DNA from: Leyella lascolaii
GTDB taxonomy: Bacteria; Bacteroidota; Bacteroidia; Bacteroidales; Bacteroidaceae
Assembly (NCBI RefSeq): GCF_900079775.1
Contig: NZ_LT556034.1
Location: forward strand, 67,621 to 131,620
Length of the DNA: 64,000 bases
Reading direction: 5' to 3'
Part shown: positions 63,446 through 64,000 of the stretch, in pieces
Layout: every line of letters begins with the position of its first letter
Position numbering within the stretch: the stretch's first letter is position 1
Translations under genes and position numbers: made by a program
Notes under the pieces: generated by a model
What the model was told of the DNA's origin: nothing
Seen by the model: only the letters and a program-made list of their open reading frames with translations
Databases searched by the model: none

Positions 63446-64000
63446 GAACGTCTGAACCGCAGCCACATCATCACCCCGGCTGCGGTCAGACCGAACGGGA
63501 ACGCCATCCAGATGCCCACAAGCCGCATGCCGAGAACGAAGCCGCAGAAGTAGCCTACGGGCAGCGACACCACGAAATAGGCAATGAACGCGATGACCAT
63601 AAGTGACTTCACGTCAGACGTTCCGCGCAAAGCGTTGGCGAAAAGAATCTGTAGTCCGTCGCCAAACTGATATATAAGGAACGGCAGCATGAGCGACACC
63701 ACAGACGAGGCTACCTCCAGACTGTCGGTGAACCAGCCTCCGAGCTGATGGCGCAGACAGAACACTATGCCGGACAACACTATCTCCAGAGCAAGCATGA
63801 GGCGGAAACCGGCACTCACGGTAAGGCGTACGCCGTCACGGTCGGACTGTCCGTGGAAGCTGCTCACACGTATGGCGACAGCCGCTCCGAGCCCGTAGTA
63901 TATCATGAACGTGAACTGCGAGATGGTGAGCATCACCTGATGAGACGCCAGAGCCACCGTGCCGAGCCAGCCCACCATGACCACACTCAGGCTGAAAGAC
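63424..64000 (-). CDS. MATE family efflux transporter, C-terminal part (truncated by window end)
   Basis: The frame is open to the window edge, so the real start lies beyond 64000. At least six hydrophobic segments are visible, with the MATE-typical VGWLGTVALASHQVMLTISQF and GLGAAVAIRVSSFHGQ, and GDGLQILFANALRGTSDVK at the second-half equivalent. It is probably a sodium- or proton-driven drug or metabolite exporter of the NorM-like group. It overlaps murF tail-to-tail by 22 bases. Confidence 0.88.
   Translation of the reverse strand, partial: SFSLSVVMVGWLGTVALASHQVMLTISQFTFMIYYGLGAAVAIRVSSFHGQSDRDGVRLTVSAGFRLMLALEIVLSGIVFCLRHQLGGWFTDSLEVASSVVSLMLPFLIYQFGDGLQILFANALRGTSDVKSLMVIAFIAYFVVSLPVGYFCGFVLGMRLVGIWMAFPFGLTAAGVMMWLRFRRSYSSSGS

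Overview
The window reads as a chromosome segment of a Bacteroidales bacterium, most likely Prevotella or a close relative. This rests on the Bacteroidetes promoter type (TTTG, about 19-20 bases, TAnnTTTG), genes typical of the order (NigD-like and fimbrillin-like lipoproteins, DUF5723, tricorn-type protease, split LysO exporter, GreA-HIT pair, tRNA-Leu used as an NBU-type integration site), and repeat families of a kind I associate with Prevotella intergenic DNA. Species cannot be named from the sequence alone.

Left part (about 389-10900): a 10.5-kb integrated element resembling NBU1-type mobilizable elements, inserted in the 3' end of tRNA-Leu(CAA). A 14-bp core occurs at 391-404 and again at the tRNA end (10887-10900). 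The original tRNA terminator appears stranded outside the far end (345-382), and the element supplies a new terminator at 10844-10868. The element carries a frameshifted tyrosine integrase, a frameshifted YhcG-like nuclease gene, a Kup potassium transporter, a mobilization block scarred by deletion, a Toprim/primase remnant, and a trio made of a CPBP protease, a CarboxypepD_reg-like exported protein and a retropepsin-like aspartyl protease. It looks immobile now.

Middle (11-41 kb): housekeeping and envelope genes. These are manC; greA with a HIT protein; three tandem outer-membrane beta-barrel paralogues with an almost exact 1,321-bp period; a Cas4/Dna2-like nuclease-helicase; an N-degron operon clpS-clpA-aat; a guanine-deaminase-like gene; split lysO; a hydrolase/5'-nucleotidase-like fusion; a ZIP transporter; a CotH protein; divergent threonine-degradation genes (kbl, tdh); lipoproteins; and a cell-envelope operon (PASTA protein, rluD, ddl, acyltransferase, NigD-like).

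Right (41-64 kb): rpmH, efp, glycosyltransferase, radC, a SufT-like gene, an LpxH-like gene, a GDSL esterase, pta-ackA, a fimbrillin-like gene broken by one in-frame TGA, diadenylate cyclase, folP, a lipoprotein/DUF5723 pair, a tricorn protease, murF and a partial MATE pump.

The most unusual material is between the genes. First, at least eight degenerate tandem arrays with a 22-bp period fill the long intergenic gaps, with different sequences but the same period. Second, a 66-bp hairpin unit (type A) and an 88-bp relative (type B) sit in the presumed 5' leaders of tdh, sufT, folP and the PASTA gene, always in the same orientation relative to the gene and mostly starting at a TAnnTTTG box. Their arms show compensatory changes, which points to an RNA-level or structure-level role.
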